A stretch of DNA of 64,000 nucleotides, taken from contig PMSV01000019.1 of assembly GCA_003168265.1 (NCBI GenBank), forward strand, positions 310,001 to 374,000, in the 5' to 3' direction. Origin of the DNA: Chitinophagaceae bacterium. Its GTDB lineage: Bacteria; Bacteroidota; Bacteroidia; Chitinophagales; Chitinophagaceae. The position numbers and the translations under genes are program-made. Below are positions 53,399-62,357 of the stretch, piece after piece (the stretch's first letter is position 1; every line of letters starts with the position of its first letter). Under the pieces are notes generated by a model. The model was not told the origin of the DNA, ran no database searches, and saw only the letters and a program-made list of their open reading frames with translations.

Positions 53399-54406
53399 AT
53401 GAACACAACAGATCCAAACGAAAATTTTCCTGAAAATTATCGAGAACAACCTCCGATGGATTCGGAGAAAAAACGAGACTCAAGAGGCATTATCATTGGC
53501 GTGCTTGCAATAGGGCTCGCTGCCAGCATACTCTATGCGACTGTTTCAGGAAGTCACCAGGAACAGGTCCGGCAAACTGATCAAACCCAGATATCAAAGA
53601 TCAGTGACGAAAAAAGCCAGGTTCAGAATAATTTTGACCAGGCCCTGGTCAGATTGGATTCCCTCACAGGATACAATAACCGGATACAGGCCTCCCTGAC
53701 GGACAGGCAAAAGGACATTACCAAATTGAAAACCCAGATCAGGGGCATTCTTAAAAAGGAGCATATAACCGCTCAGGAAAAGCAGAAAGCGGATTCATTA
53801 ATTTCCGATCTGAATAATAAAATAAGCGGCATGGAGCAGGATATTGCCCGCCTTACTCAGCAAAATCAAGGATTGACCCAGGACAATGTTCAATTAAATC
53901 AGGATAAAACGAAGCTTACTTCTGACCTTCAGACGACCACACAGGAAAAAGATCAACTCTCTCAAAAAGCTGATATCGCTTCTACCCTTTTTGCCAATAA
54001 TATACAAGTTATGGCCGTGCAGGACAAAAAAAATGGGGAAGAGAAAATAACGGACAAGGCAAAAAAAGCGGACAAACTGAAGATCAGTTTCGATGTAAGC
54101 AATAGGATTGCAGCTACAGGAGAAACCTTTGTGTATGTTTCTGTAAAAGATCCCTCAGGCCATTTGATCACTGACAGTACTATGGGTTCCGGCAGCTTTA
54201 CCTCCCGTGATTCTGTAGGTGGAGATATCCAGTACAGTTCGAAGATGCCGGTTGAATTCGAAACCGGAAAGATCAAAACTGTAAATTTTTCAATGAAAGG
54301 CTCCAATGGATTCCAGAAAGGTACTTACCAAATATGCATCTATCATAATGGATACAAGATTGGAGAAGCCAGTAAGGAGTTGAAGAAGGGAGGTTTGTTC
54401 TCCTAA
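53399..54406 (+). CDS. Membrane-anchored coiled-coil protein
   Basis: The 335-residue protein has a cytoplasmic tail, one transmembrane helix (GIIIGVLAIGLAASILYATV, about 30-50) and a long coiled coil (about 60-200). The coil is rich in Gln, Asp and Lys with LTQQNQGLTQDNVQLNQDKT. A C-terminal beta domain follows (KISFDVSNRIAATGETFVYV to GTYQICIYHNGYKIGEASK). It probably spans the periplasm from the inner membrane. The function is unknown. It is monocistronic with its own terminator. Confidence 0.78.
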   Translation: MNTTDPNENFPENYREQPPMDSEKKRDSRGIIIGVLAIGLAASILYATVSGSHQEQVRQTDQTQISKISDEKSQVQNNFDQALVRLDSLTGYNNRIQASLTDRQKDITKLKTQIRGILKKEHITAQEKQKADSLISDLNNKISGMEQDIARLTQQNQGLTQDNVQLNQDKTKLTSDLQTTTQEKDQLSQKADIASTLFANNIQVMAVQDKKNGEEKITDKAKKADKLKISFDVSNRIAATGETFVYVSVKDPSGHLITDSTMGSGSFTSRDSVGGDIQYSSKMPVEFETGKIKTVNFSMKGSNGFQKGTYQICIYHNGYKIGEASKELKKGGLFS

Positions 54407-54428
54407 CTGAAATCACAGGATAGATGAA

Positions 54429-54457
54429 AAGGTTGTGCATCATGCACAGCCTTTTTT
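54429..54457 (+). terminator. Rho-independent terminator
   Basis: GGTTGTGCA and TGCACAGCC pair (one wobble) around a 3-nt loop and are followed by six Ts, about 20 bp after the coiled-coil gene. Confidence 0.85.
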
Positions 54458-54487
54458 GCTTTATTTTTAGGGGATCAACATTCCTTC

Positions 54488-56020
54488 ATGCTACACCGAT
54501 TTAATTACCCCACCGCAATAACAGGAACGTTTCTTTTTTTATCGGTTCTATGCAAGGGCCAGGACAGGGCAGTCGGCAATTATGACGAATCGCTTCGTGA
54601 ACGGGTCCACTTCTCTCCGCTGAAACACTGGATGAATGATCCAAATGGGATGGTCTATTACAGAGGAGTCTATCATCTCTATTTCCAATACTATCCCGGC
54701 GCAGAAGTATGGGGGCCCATGCATTGGGGACATGCAACCAGCAATGACCTGGTGCACTGGAAAGAACAACCAATAGCCATCTACCCCGATAGTCTTGGAT
54801 ATATTTTTTCAGGAAGCGCCGTCCTGGATATGGAAAACAGCTCTGGCTTCGGAACCAAACAAGAGCCTTCATTGGTTGCCATTTTCACACAGCATGATCC
54901 TCAGGAGGAAAAATCCGGAAGAAATGATTTTCAAAACCAAAGTATTGCCTACAGTAATGATGGAGGAAGCACATGGACAAAATATGCCAGCAACCCCGTC
55001 ATAAAAAACCCTGGCATCCGGGATTTCAGGGACCCGAAACTGACCTGGTATGCTCCGGCCAAAAAATGGATTGCAACCCTGGCCATCGGGGATCATATCG
55101 GCTTCTATTCATCAAAAGACCTGAAAACATGGACCCTTGAATCTGAATTCGGAAAGAATGCAGGTTGCCATGCTGGGGTTTGGGAATGCCCCGACCTTTT
55201 CCAACTAAGATTTCAAGGCAACGGATATTGGGTCGTCACAGTAAGTGTAAATCCTGGCGGACCCAATAAAGGTTCGGCCACTCAATATTTTATTGGTCAG
55301 TTCGACGGGCATCGTTTTGAAGCTTTAAGCGATTCCACAAAATGGATTGACTATGGCCCCGATTCTTATGCTGGGGTCTCCTGGTCCAATACCGGAAACC
55401 GAAAAATTTACCTTGCCTGGATGTCCAATTGGCTATATGCAGACAAAATCCCATCACAGGGTTGGAGAAATTCGATGACGATTCCAAGGGAACTTCATTT
55501 GGAAAAAATAGGTACCCGGCTCTTTTTAGGCTCCTTGCCGGTAGCCGAACTCAACAATTTGAACAAAGGCCCGGTAGACTTATTGAAACAGGACGCAACC
55601 GGCCCTAATATCCATAAATCCATTCAATCTCCTTTTCTGCTCAAACTCAAATCAAAATCCGATGAAGACTTTTGCCTAAAGATCAAAAATGAAGAACAGG
55701 AGTGGCTGCTTATCGGATACGATCACCATAGCAACCGGTTTTATATTGACCGCTCTCAAAGCGGAGCTACCCATTTTCAACCGGATTTCATCGGCCGAAG
55801 TTACGCCCCCAGGATCAGTACAGATTCCACCTTATCCCTTCAAATCCTGATCGACAGGGCATCTGTGGAAATATTTGCTGATGGCGGCCTGACCGTTCTT
55901 TCCACTGTTTTTTTCCCGACTGTTCCCTTTGGTCAGATGGATCTATCCCTCGGGCACGGAAAGTCATGGACGCAAATCGATTACCAGCCTTTAGAAAGCA
56001 TCTGGAAAGCTAATGACTGA
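54488..56020 (+). CDS. GH32 fructan beta-fructosidase-like enzyme
   Basis: The 510-residue protein has a signal peptide (to about residue 24). The GH32 motifs are present: WMNDPNGM (nucleophile Asp51), RDPKLTW (Asp182) and ECPDLF (acid/base Glu233). A C-terminal beta-sandwich follows (LQILIDRASVEIFADGGLTVLS). It hydrolyses beta-fructofuranosyl links in sucrose, levan or inulin; the exact specificity cannot be read. There is no adjacent SusC/SusD or fructokinase. The last 11 bp overlap the convergent cytochrome gene. Confidence 0.93.
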   Translation: MLHRFNYPTAITGTFLFLSVLCKGQDRAVGNYDESLRERVHFSPLKHWMNDPNGMVYYRGVYHLYFQYYPGAEVWGPMHWGHATSNDLVHWKEQPIAIYPDSLGYIFSGSAVLDMENSSGFGTKQEPSLVAIFTQHDPQEEKSGRNDFQNQSIAYSNDGGSTWTKYASNPVIKNPGIRDFRDPKLTWYAPAKKWIATLAIGDHIGFYSSKDLKTWTLESEFGKNAGCHAGVWECPDLFQLRFQGNGYWVVTVSVNPGGPNKGSATQYFIGQFDGHRFEALSDSTKWIDYGPDSYAGVSWSNTGNRKIYLAWMSNWLYADKIPSQGWRNSMTIPRELHLEKIGTRLFLGSLPVAELNNLNKGPVDLLKQDATGPNIHKSIQSPFLLKLKSKSDEDFCLKIKNEEQEWLLIGYDHHSNRFYIDRSQSGATHFQPDFIGRSYAPRISTDSTLSLQILIDRASVEIFADGGLTVLSTVFFPTVPFGQMDLSLGHGKSWTQIDYQPLESIWKAND

Positions 56021-56948
56021 ACGGCCCATACCTATGCCGATTTTCGGATAAACTATCCCGATAGGGGCCGAACGGATAGTCAATGGGTTTTTTGGAAAGA
56101 TTGGGCCAGTCATGGCTATAGTCAAAATGAGGCCTAGGTTGGGAACAGATATAGGCCGCAACATCCCATGCCTCTTCATCGCTCAATAGAGGTGCTCGAT
56201 AATTAGCACCGAATGGCATATTGTATTTGACAAAACCGGCCAGGTTGATTAACCGCAATAAGCCGGCACCGTCATTAAAACTATGCCCTCCCCAAAGCGC
56301 CGGGTACAAAAATTCATTGCCTAAGGTATTCAACGCGCCTTCCCCCTGCTGCTGATGGCAGCTTTGACAACGGAGGGTATAGACCTTTCTGCCAAGGATA
56401 GTATCTGCAGCCCGATCCAGGAATGCCAGTTTACCGAGGCCGGAACCGAAAGCCTTAATCCCCCTGGGCACATTCGACCCGATAAATTGAATATAAGAAG
56501 CAATGGCCTTCATTTCCCGGCTCATTGTGTCGATGGGCCGTCCATTAAGGCTTCGCTCAAAACAATCATTGATGCGCTTATAAACATTTTCAATCTGGCC
56601 GCTTCTATCTCTGAACTTTGGATAAAGAGAAGCCACAGAACCAAAATTATTGCCAAAAACAACCGTCCCAGCCTGCAAATGACAGTTCTGACAATTCATG
56701 CCATTGCTGCTCTTGTTGATGGAGCCTGTGGGTCCAAAATAGTGGCCCGTATGTGCAACCAATTCACGTCCGTAGGCTACCATATGTTTCAGGGAAGGAT
56801 TCCTTATTGAATTTGTATCGGCTGGGATCCAGAAACCATCCTGATTTTTTTCAGTCTGCTGGTTACCGCAACCTCCGGTTATCAATATTGATCCGGCCAG
56901 AAAAAGAGTCAAATACAGCCCGGCGAGCGTTTTATTTTTTTGAAGCAT
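56010..56948 (-). CDS. Dihaem c-type cytochrome, TsdA (thiosulfate dehydrogenase)-like
   Basis: The 312-residue protein has a lipoprotein-type signal (LAGSILITGGC, Cys27) and two CxxCH haem sites: NCQNCH (86-90) and RCQSCH (194-198). The stretch RINDCFERSLNGRPID places Cys129 where TsdA enzymes carry their unusual Cys haem ligand. TsdA couples two thiosulfates to tetrathionate, or the reverse, in the periplasm. The gene lies 125 bp downstream of a TauE/SafE exporter on the same strand, which fits sulfur-oxyanion metabolism. The direction of catalysis is not determinable from sequence. Confidence 0.82.
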   Translation of the reverse strand: MLQKNKTLAGLYLTLFLAGSILITGGCGNQQTEKNQDGFWIPADTNSIRNPSLKHMVAYGRELVAHTGHYFGPTGSINKSSNGMNCQNCHLQAGTVVFGNNFGSVASLYPKFRDRSGQIENVYKRINDCFERSLNGRPIDTMSREMKAIASYIQFIGSNVPRGIKAFGSGLGKLAFLDRAADTILGRKVYTLRCQSCHQQQGEGALNTLGNEFLYPALWGGHSFNDGAGLLRLINLAGFVKYNMPFGANYRAPLLSDEEAWDVAAYICSQPRPHFDYSHDWPNLSKKPIDYPFGPYRDSLSENRHRYGPFSH

Positions 56949-57073
56949 CTTATTGATGAATCTGGCTAAAATACGTCAGCAGGCAATTTCAACCAATTAT
57001 TTCCCCGGAATTCCTTTGATGAAAAGGCTGACGGAAATCATGAAAAGATTTAATTTATAGCAGTACAGGAATC

Positions 57074-57874
57074 TCAGAAAGAAAAAAAGAATTCTTTGAT
57101 TAATACAGCAATTGCCATGCTCAAAACGAACCATCCGAAGGCCTTTCTTAATTTATCTCCGCTCAGTTTACGCCCTATCAACCCTCCGATAAAAATGCCT
57201 GTAACAGCAAGAGCGGTAATACCCAGGAGCAAGTTCCATTGTATCCGGAAATGCCCGATATCACCGCAAAAGCCAACCAGCGAATTAAGGGCAATGATCA
57301 GTAAAGAAGTCCCAACTGCCTCTTTCATGGTCATCTTCAGAACAAGGACCAGGGCTGGAATGATCAGGAATCCTCCGCCGGCGCCCAAAAGCCCGGTTGC
57401 AGATCCTACGATCACCCCATACAATAAGAGGATTGATATTTGATTTGTTTTGCCGAGTGGTTTCGAGACCACTTCCTCGCTAATGTCACTGATCATGGCC
57501 CATGCAGAAAGCAACATCAGCAAGGCAAAAAGAATCATTGTTGCCGTCGAATGGGTGATGATCCGGCTGCCTATCTGAAATAAATTAGCGGGGATCAGCG
57601 GGATCAGGAATTTTCTGATGAGCAAAACGGTAGTGATGGAAGAAACTCCAAATAAGAGCGCTGTTCGCACATTTACAAGACCTTTTCTGTAATTATTGAA
57701 AGCTCCTGCCAGGGAACTAATGCCAACAATGAAAAGCGAATAGGAAGTTGCCGGTACCGGATCCAAACCGATCGCATAAACCAGGATGGGAACGGTCAAA
57801 ATTGAACCACCGCCGCCAATGAGCCCTAGAGATAGGCCAACAAGAGCGGAAAGAAATAAACCAAGTATCTCCAT
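57074..57874 (-). CDS. TauE/SafE-family exporter
   Basis: The 266-residue protein has eight helices and the two-fold repeat of the family: LVGLSLGLIGGGGSILTVPILVYAIG and VIVGSATGLLGAGGGFLIIPALVLV. It probably exports sulfite or a related anion. It precedes the TsdA-like cytochrome gene. The divergent alpha/beta hydrolase gene starts at 58005. Confidence 0.88.
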   Translation of the reverse strand: MEILGLFLSALVGLSLGLIGGGGSILTVPILVYAIGLDPVPATSYSLFIVGISSLAGAFNNYRKGLVNVRTALLFGVSSITTVLLIRKFLIPLIPANLFQIGSRIITHSTATMILFALLMLLSAWAMISDISEEVVSKPLGKTNQISILLLYGVIVGSATGLLGAGGGFLIIPALVLVLKMTMKEAVGTSLLIIALNSLVGFCGDIGHFRIQWNLLLGITALAVTGIFIGGLIGRKLSGDKLRKAFGWFVLSMAIAVLIKEFFFSF

Positions 57875-58004
57875 GCTGATATTAAAAGTTAGGCGGCCTA
57901 AACGGCCCCAAAAATAAGGATAGTGGCTTTAGTCGCATTCCTAATTATTCCGGCCCATCGGCTGTCCTTATCGCGGAGCCCTCATTTATATATAAATTTG
58001 TTCA

Positions 58005-58658
58005 ATGAAGGTTTATATGGTGAGTGGCCTGGGAGCGGATCACAGGGCATTCAGGAATATCCGGTTACCTGAAGGGTTTGAAGCAGCACCCATTCTTTGG
58101 ATCCAGCCATTGAAACAGGAACGCCTATCTGATTATGCATCGCGTCTGTCTGTTCAAATCGATGACTCAAAACCTTTTATATTGATGGGCCTTTCCTTGG
58201 GCGGCATGATCGTATCAGAAATGGCGAAAACTCTAAATCCTAAAGCAATCATCCTAATTTCCAGCATACCCGTTTCAAGGGAACTACCCCCCTATTTTCG
58301 TCTGTTGGGCAAACTGGGTATTCATGCGATCCTGCCAATCGGCCTGATCAAAACCGGAGCCCGTATCAAATATTTCTTCACTATCCGAAACAGGGGCATC
58401 TACCGCAATATCAACCGGATGTTGAATGAACAGGATTCGGTATTCATGAAATGGGCAATGGACGCCATCCTGAAATGGGAAAATGAGAAAATCCATACTC
58501 CGATACTTCATATTCATGGTAGCCGCGATCTAACCCTGCCGATGCGCTATACCCATCCCACAGAGGTCATCCCTAAAGCCGGGCACCTGCTGATCTTAAA
58601 AGAGCCTGAGCGCATCAATGAAATAATCGGTAATTGGTTAAATTCACATATTCGATAA
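58005..58658 (+). CDS. Alpha/beta hydrolase
   Basis: The 217-residue cytosolic protein has the opening VSGLGADHRAF, nucleophile elbow MGLSLGGMIV (Ser64), acid in HGSRDLTLP and histidine in PKAGHLLIL. The substrate is unknown. It is followed 14 bp later by a DinB-like gene and probably co-transcribed with it. Confidence 0.85.
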   Translation: MKVYMVSGLGADHRAFRNIRLPEGFEAAPILWIQPLKQERLSDYASRLSVQIDDSKPFILMGLSLGGMIVSEMAKTLNPKAIILISSIPVSRELPPYFRLLGKLGIHAILPIGLIKTGARIKYFFTIRNRGIYRNINRMLNEQDSVFMKWAMDAILKWENEKIHTPILHIHGSRDLTLPMRYTHPTEVIPKAGHLLILKEPERINEIIGNWLNSHIR

Positions 58659-58672
58659 AAGAAATTTATTCC

Positions 58673-59149
58673 ATGACAACTCCCGCTCAAATTGCCAAAG
58701 GCCTGCGGACTTTTCAAAAGGGCAGCAACTGGACTGATTCCTCTTTGAATGAACATTTAAAAGATTTGAGCTGGGAAGATGCAACCAGACAGGTCTATGA
58801 TCTAAACTGCATTGCCTTACTGGTCCACCATATGAACTATTATCTCAATGCAGTCTTTCATGTCTTAAAGGGCAATCCTCTCCAGTCCAAACACGAGGAA
58901 AGCCTACAATACCCACCGATCCAATCTCAGCAGGATTGGGAAAATCTGGTACAAAAGAATTTTCAGGACGCTGAAGATTTCGCAACACTTATCGAACAAT
59001 TGACTGAAGAACAGCTTTGGAAGGAATTCCCTGATGGCCGATCCGGGAATTATTATTACCATATCCAGGGTTCAATCGAACATTGTTATTATCATCTTGG
59101 GCAAATCGTAGTGATCAAAAAAATCCTAAGACAAATTCCTGCCAAATAA
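58673..59149 (+). CDS. DinB-superfamily protein
   Basis: From the ATG at 58673 (158 residues) the protein fits the DinB/YfiT four-helix bundle, with metal-ligand histidines in LLVHHMNYYLNAVFH and EHCYYHLGQIVVIKK. The frame extends 13 codons upstream into the hydrolase gene, but that part is not family-like. DinB-like proteins are metal-dependent thiol S-transferases or of unknown function. Confidence 0.82.
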   Translation: MTTPAQIAKGLRTFQKGSNWTDSSLNEHLKDLSWEDATRQVYDLNCIALLVHHMNYYLNAVFHVLKGNPLQSKHEESLQYPPIQSQQDWENLVQKNFQDAEDFATLIEQLTEEQLWKEFPDGRSGNYYYHIQGSIEHCYYHLGQIVVIKKILRQIPAK

Positions 59150-59150
59150 A

Positions 59151-59178
59151 AGAGGCCATCTCCTTGGAGACAGCCTCT
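59151..59178 (-). terminator. Terminator between convergent genes
   Basis: AGAGGC/GCCTCT and TCTCC/GGAGA form a stem with a CA/CA internal bulge and a 2-nt loop. On the minus strand it is followed by TTTTATTT, so it most likely serves the T9SS-cargo gene at 59212; it may also stop the DinB transcript. Confidence 0.65.
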
Positions 59179-59211
59179 TCCTTAGGGACGATACGACAAA
59201 TAAAAGTTTAA

Positions 59212-60375
59212 TTATTGGATTACCAGTTTCGCATTGACCTGCTGGTGGGAACTATTGTCAGTCAGATGAACGATATAGAGTCCTTGTTTAATACCGCCCA
59301 GGTTCAGACTCAATTGGTTGCTCCCGTTTAAGCTCACTTGTTTTTGTTGCACACAATAGCCCGAACTATTCATGATTGAAACTGAATAAGTGCCGGTCAG
59401 CATTTGATCAAATTCAACAACTGCCAAACTCTTAGCAGGATTGGGATATAGATTGCATCCCGCAATACCCAGGGCACTCAGGTCCACCCACCGGACTGGG
59501 GAATAGGAGGTGTTGCCCGTCGAATCCGTGAATTTTATCTGAAAATAGATCTTATTGTTCTCGTTCGATGACAGGTTATAAACATATTTGAAGGAAGCCG
59601 TATCACCATCAACCCCTGAAGCAGAACCGCAATGCCCGATAGGCTGGAACTGATATCCGTTTTGGCTGAACAGGATTTGAGAACTGTCATTTTTATAAGC
59701 CGTATCGCAGGTCCAATTCAGGTTGACACAACCACTCCCCTTTGTAGCAGTGAAACCATGGCAATGGGGATCATTGTTACCGGAAGAGCAATAATAATAG
59801 GTCAGCCGGAATTTACCCCAGTAATTGGTCACGATCTGTGAATTATAATTTAAACCGCCCGTTAAAGCAACCAGGCCACCGCCTAATGTATAATCAAAAG
59901 CAACGTTGCCGCTGCCCTGGTATCCAGCCGTATCCGTTACATAGACGGAATCCGGGACATTTAAAAACAAGCTGTCCGGACCAAATGTTACCTGCTGACC
60001 GGCCGAAAGAGTTTCTGGGCCCAGGTTCTTTGAAAATGTTTGGGTAAGTGAAACGCCAGGTGCGCTGAAACTATTGGCTACAGTCAACAGGAAGCTGTAA
60101 TCAGAAGCCGAAGAACCGGTATTCTGTATTACAGTAGTGGAAGCTCCGGATATGGTATCCCTGAATTCAATGCAACCGAGGGTGCCCAGGCTGGGATTGA
60201 ACTTGGGAAAACTGATGGTGGAAGTTGCCGCATTCGTTGAACTTATTGTTTGCAAATAAGTCACACTATTAGGGCTGATATTTCCTGAACAGGAGCACTG
60301 GCCATAACTGGCCGCCGCAGGAAGAAAAAAAGAAAATGAGCAGAAAACTGAGAGGCGGAGGTAAATGTTTTTCAT
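59212..60375 (-). CDS. Secreted T9SS type A sorting-domain protein
   Basis: The start at 60375 gives MKNIYLRLSVFCSFSFFLPAAASYGQ as the signal peptide (the frame extends to 60429). The roughly 387-residue product has a beta-rich N-terminal part and an 80-residue C-terminal T9SS domain (GCNLYPNPAKSLAVVEF to GLYIVHLTDNSSHQQVNAKL). It would be exported by the type IX system and anchored or released. The middle has Cys-rich segments (CSSGNNDPHCHGF). No catalytic motif is recognised. Confidence 0.85.
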   Translation of the reverse strand: MKNIYLRLSVFCSFSFFLPAAASYGQCSCSGNISPNSVTYLQTISSTNAATSTISFPKFNPSLGTLGCIEFRDTISGASTTVIQNTGSSASDYSFLLTVANSFSAPGVSLTQTFSKNLGPETLSAGQQVTFGPDSLFLNVPDSVYVTDTAGYQGSGNVAFDYTLGGGLVALTGGLNYNSQIVTNYWGKFRLTYYYCSSGNNDPHCHGFTATKGSGCVNLNWTCDTAYKNDSSQILFSQNGYQFQPIGHCGSASGVDGDTASFKYVYNLSSNENNKIYFQIKFTDSTGNTSYSPVRWVDLSALGIAGCNLYPNPAKSLAVVEFDQMLTGTYSVSIMNSSGYCVQQKQVSLNGSNQLSLNLGGIKQGLYIVHLTDNSSHQQVNAKLVIQ

Positions 60376-60486
60376 GGGAAGTGAATTTGGATTATTGGAT
60401 GGGACTAAATTATTCAGTAAAAACAGCAATCACAACGTAATCACCCCTGATTTATGCGCCTAGTAAAAACCACATCAAAAAGATCC

Positions 60487-60771
60487 TTATTTGTAAGCCA
60501 GATGACCCTCCGGGTCTTTCTGGAAATCATCCTTGCAGTCCTTGGAACAAAAACCATAAACCTTACCCTTATAATGAACAGTATCTTCAATGCCCGCAGT
60601 CAGTGGCATGCCGCAGGAAAGATCGTTCTTATTATCCAGCATGTTAATAGTATATTTCGGTTTGGCCGGCTGCTGGGCAGCAGCCGGTGTTGCGCCTGCC
60701 GGTCCGGAAGATTGCTGATTCTGACAGGAAAGGAACAAGATAGACAAACAGGTGGGGATAAGGATTTTCAT
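60487..60771 (-). CDS. YHS-like metal-binding lipoprotein
   Basis: A small protein of 94 residues from the ATG at 60771 (an upstream ATG at 60792 is possible). It has the lipobox LFLSC, a Pro/Ala-rich linker and a C-terminal YHS-type domain with DLSCGMPL...YKGKVYGFCSKDCKDDFQKDP, where three Cys could bind a metal. It is the last gene of a minus-strand run headed by the 61900-62220 arsR gene. Confidence 0.78.
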   Translation of the reverse strand: MKILIPTCLSILFLSCQNQQSSGPAGATPAAAQQPAKPKYTINMLDNKNDLSCGMPLTAGIEDTVHYKGKVYGFCSKDCKDDFQKDPEGHLAYK

Positions 60772-60828
60772 AATCCGGCAAATTTTGTTCAAAATTCTGA
60801 AAAAAAGCTCATTTAAGTCAAGGGAACT

Positions 60829-61308
60829 TTAGTTTGTTTGGGCGAGGGACCAATTGGCATTCGCAAATTTCCATCCAGATGGAGTCAGCCTTGTTACAGC
60901 AGTGAAGTAACCAGTTGATGTCATTGGTTTTCCCGCTGAATCGATCAGTTTTTCATTGAATCCAGCCGACATCGTAGCCAATTCATTGGTCAGGGAATCA
61001 ACCCGAATAACATCCCAGGAAAGTTGAATGCTCCGAATATTATGAACTAAAACCTGATTAATGAAATTCCTGGCAGAATCGTAATTGGGGAAAATCAAAT
61101 GGCCGCCGGAGACCATAAAAAAATCGGTCCGATCGTCAAAAAAATCAAGCCAGGAGGAAACCCCCTTTGACGTTATAGATTTTGAAACGGAATCCGCCAT
61201 CCTTAGCACTTCCTCCTTTACATGATTCACAGGATGATTTTCTCCGCGGTTTTGGCAGGCCATTAATCCAATGAGGACAATCGGGAAATTTCTAAAGATA
61301 ATATGCAT
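60829..61308 (-). CDS. NTF2/DUF4440-like lipoprotein
   Basis: The 159-residue protein has a lipobox (LIGLMAC) and an NTF2-like fold (VLRMADSVSKSITSKGVSSWLDFFDDRTDF, then TSTGYFTAVTRLTPSGWKFANANWS). It resembles DUF4440/SnoaL-like proteins, for which no common activity is known. It starts 1 bp after the pentapeptide gene ends. Confidence 0.75.
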   Translation of the reverse strand: MHIIFRNFPIVLIGLMACQNRGENHPVNHVKEEVLRMADSVSKSITSKGVSSWLDFFDDRTDFFMVSGGHLIFPNYDSARNFINQVLVHNIRSIQLSWDVIRVDSLTNELATMSAGFNEKLIDSAGKPMTSTGYFTAVTRLTPSGWKFANANWSLAQTN

Positions 61309-61309
61309 A

Positions 61310-61888
61310 TTATTGAATAATTAGCCCATATTTTGTCAATAACCCGTGAAGCCCTGTCATGTTAAATTTAGCATTTTTTACTTTATTTAGTTCCAGATCT
61401 ATCCGATAATTAAAAGAGTTGCTGAAATCTGCACCAGAAAGATCTGCATTGACAAAAACCGCATCTTCCAAATCGCAGTTTTCAAATAAAACTGATTCCA
61501 TATCTGCTTGCGAAAAATCAGTGTATTTAAGAACAGAATTTTTAAAAACAGTCTTCTTCATTTTAACCTGGCAAAAGCTGGAATCATTCAATAAACAATC
61601 CTCAAATGAAAAGGAAAGTCCAAAAGGGTGACAGTCTTCCCAATGAACCCCAAACATTTTGCAATTCCTGAAAGCGGCATCCCGGAATACTGTCTGCCTG
61701 AATTTGGCGAGGCTCAAATCTGAACCTTCAAAAACACAGTCTATAAAATGAAAGTCTGAAAAATCCTTCCCTTTCAGATCACAGTTCCTGAAAATGCAAC
61801 ATTCGTATTCACCCCTTGACAGAGGCCCGGATCCCTTTCCGGCTCGTTCAAAAACCTCATCGTGCAGGTATACTTCTTCCATTTTCAT
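61310..61888 (-). CDS. Pentapeptide-repeat protein, Qnr/McbG-like
   Basis: The 192-residue protein consists of A(D/N)LxF-type pentapeptide repeats forming a right-handed beta helix (CIFRNCDLKGKDFSDFHFID and VLFENCDLEDAVFVNADLSGADF). The C-terminal LELNKVKNAKF...GLLTKYGLIIQ matches Qnr/McbG proteins, which protect DNA gyrase from quinolones or microcin B17. Its real target is not shown. It starts 11 bp after the arsR gene and is probably regulated by it. Confidence 0.85.
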   Translation of the reverse strand: MKMEEVYLHDEVFERAGKGSGPLSRGEYECCIFRNCDLKGKDFSDFHFIDCVFEGSDLSLAKFRQTVFRDAAFRNCKMFGVHWEDCHPFGLSFSFEDCLLNDSSFCQVKMKKTVFKNSVLKYTDFSQADMESVLFENCDLEDAVFVNADLSGADFSNSFNYRIDLELNKVKNAKFNMTGLHGLLTKYGLIIQ

Positions 61889-61899
61889 GGGTTTCCTTG

Positions 61900-62220
61900 T
61901 TATTTTGGATTGATCCGGACCAGCAATTCATCCAACTGATTAAAACGTTTTTCCCAGATTTGCCGGAAGGGCTCGATCCAATCTGCAATCTCTTTCATTC
62001 TTAAAACATTCACCCTATAAAAGATCTCCCTTCCCTTTTGCTTCGATTGCACCAGGCTGCATTCGGATAAAATCTGAATATGTTTGGAAACTGCCTGTCT
62101 GCTGCTGTTGAAATGATCCGCAATCGCATGGGGTGTCATGGCTTGCAACGCGATCAGGCAGAGAATAGCCCTGCGAGTGGGGTCTGCAATGGCCTGGAAT
62201 GGATCTCTCCGGGTTTTCAT
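61900..62220 (-). CDS. ArsR-family regulator (paralogue of 13697)
   Basis: The ATG at 62220 aligns with the paralogue's start; the frame extends 13 codons upstream but that part covers the promoter. The 106-residue product reads [20 protein letters not shown], with [22 protein letters not shown] and wing [11 protein letters not shown]. It has no metal-site Cys. It heads a run of genes: pentapeptide, NTF2-like and YHS-like. Its promoter does not show the palindrome seen at the other arsR. Confidence 0.9.
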   Translation of the reverse strand: MKTRRDPFQAIADPTRRAILCLIALQAMTPHAIADHFNSSRQAVSKHIQILSECSLVQSKQKGREIFYRVNVLRMKEIADWIEPFRQIWEKRFNQLDELLVRINPK

Positions 62221-62293
62221 TAACATAAAGATATGCGCAATTACCTGATTGCAGAGCAATCCGATAAACTATTATTGCCAAGAAAGAATAATT

Positions 62294-62311
62294 CTAAAAT
62301 ATATATTTTAG
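62294..62311. repeat. Perfect 18-bp AT palindrome
   Basis: CTAAAATATATATTTTAG is a perfect palindrome one base upstream of the TCTACTAATTTGGTAGA element, between divergent genes. Confidence 0.5.
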
Positions 62312-62351
62312 TCTACTAATTTGGTAGATTTATAAAATCATACTATTTTTG
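62312..62351 (+). promoter_or_regulatory. Promoter with palindromic operator before leader peptide
   Basis: TTTG (62320-62323), a 20-bp spacer and TATTTTTG (62344-62351) form a promoter. The imperfect palindrome TCTACTAATTTGGTAGA (62312-62328) overlaps the -33 element, as a repressor site would. The form recalls Rrf2/CymR-type sulfur regulators, which is only a resemblance. The leader ORF begins 7 bp after the -7 box. Confidence 0.6.
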
Positions 62352-62357
62352 TTCATT

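Noticed and set aside
62224-62280. A copy of the CCRATYGGYTGCA operator upstream of the second arsR gene
   Set aside because: I looked for the half-site there and found only weak partial matches without the 8-bp-spaced symmetry.
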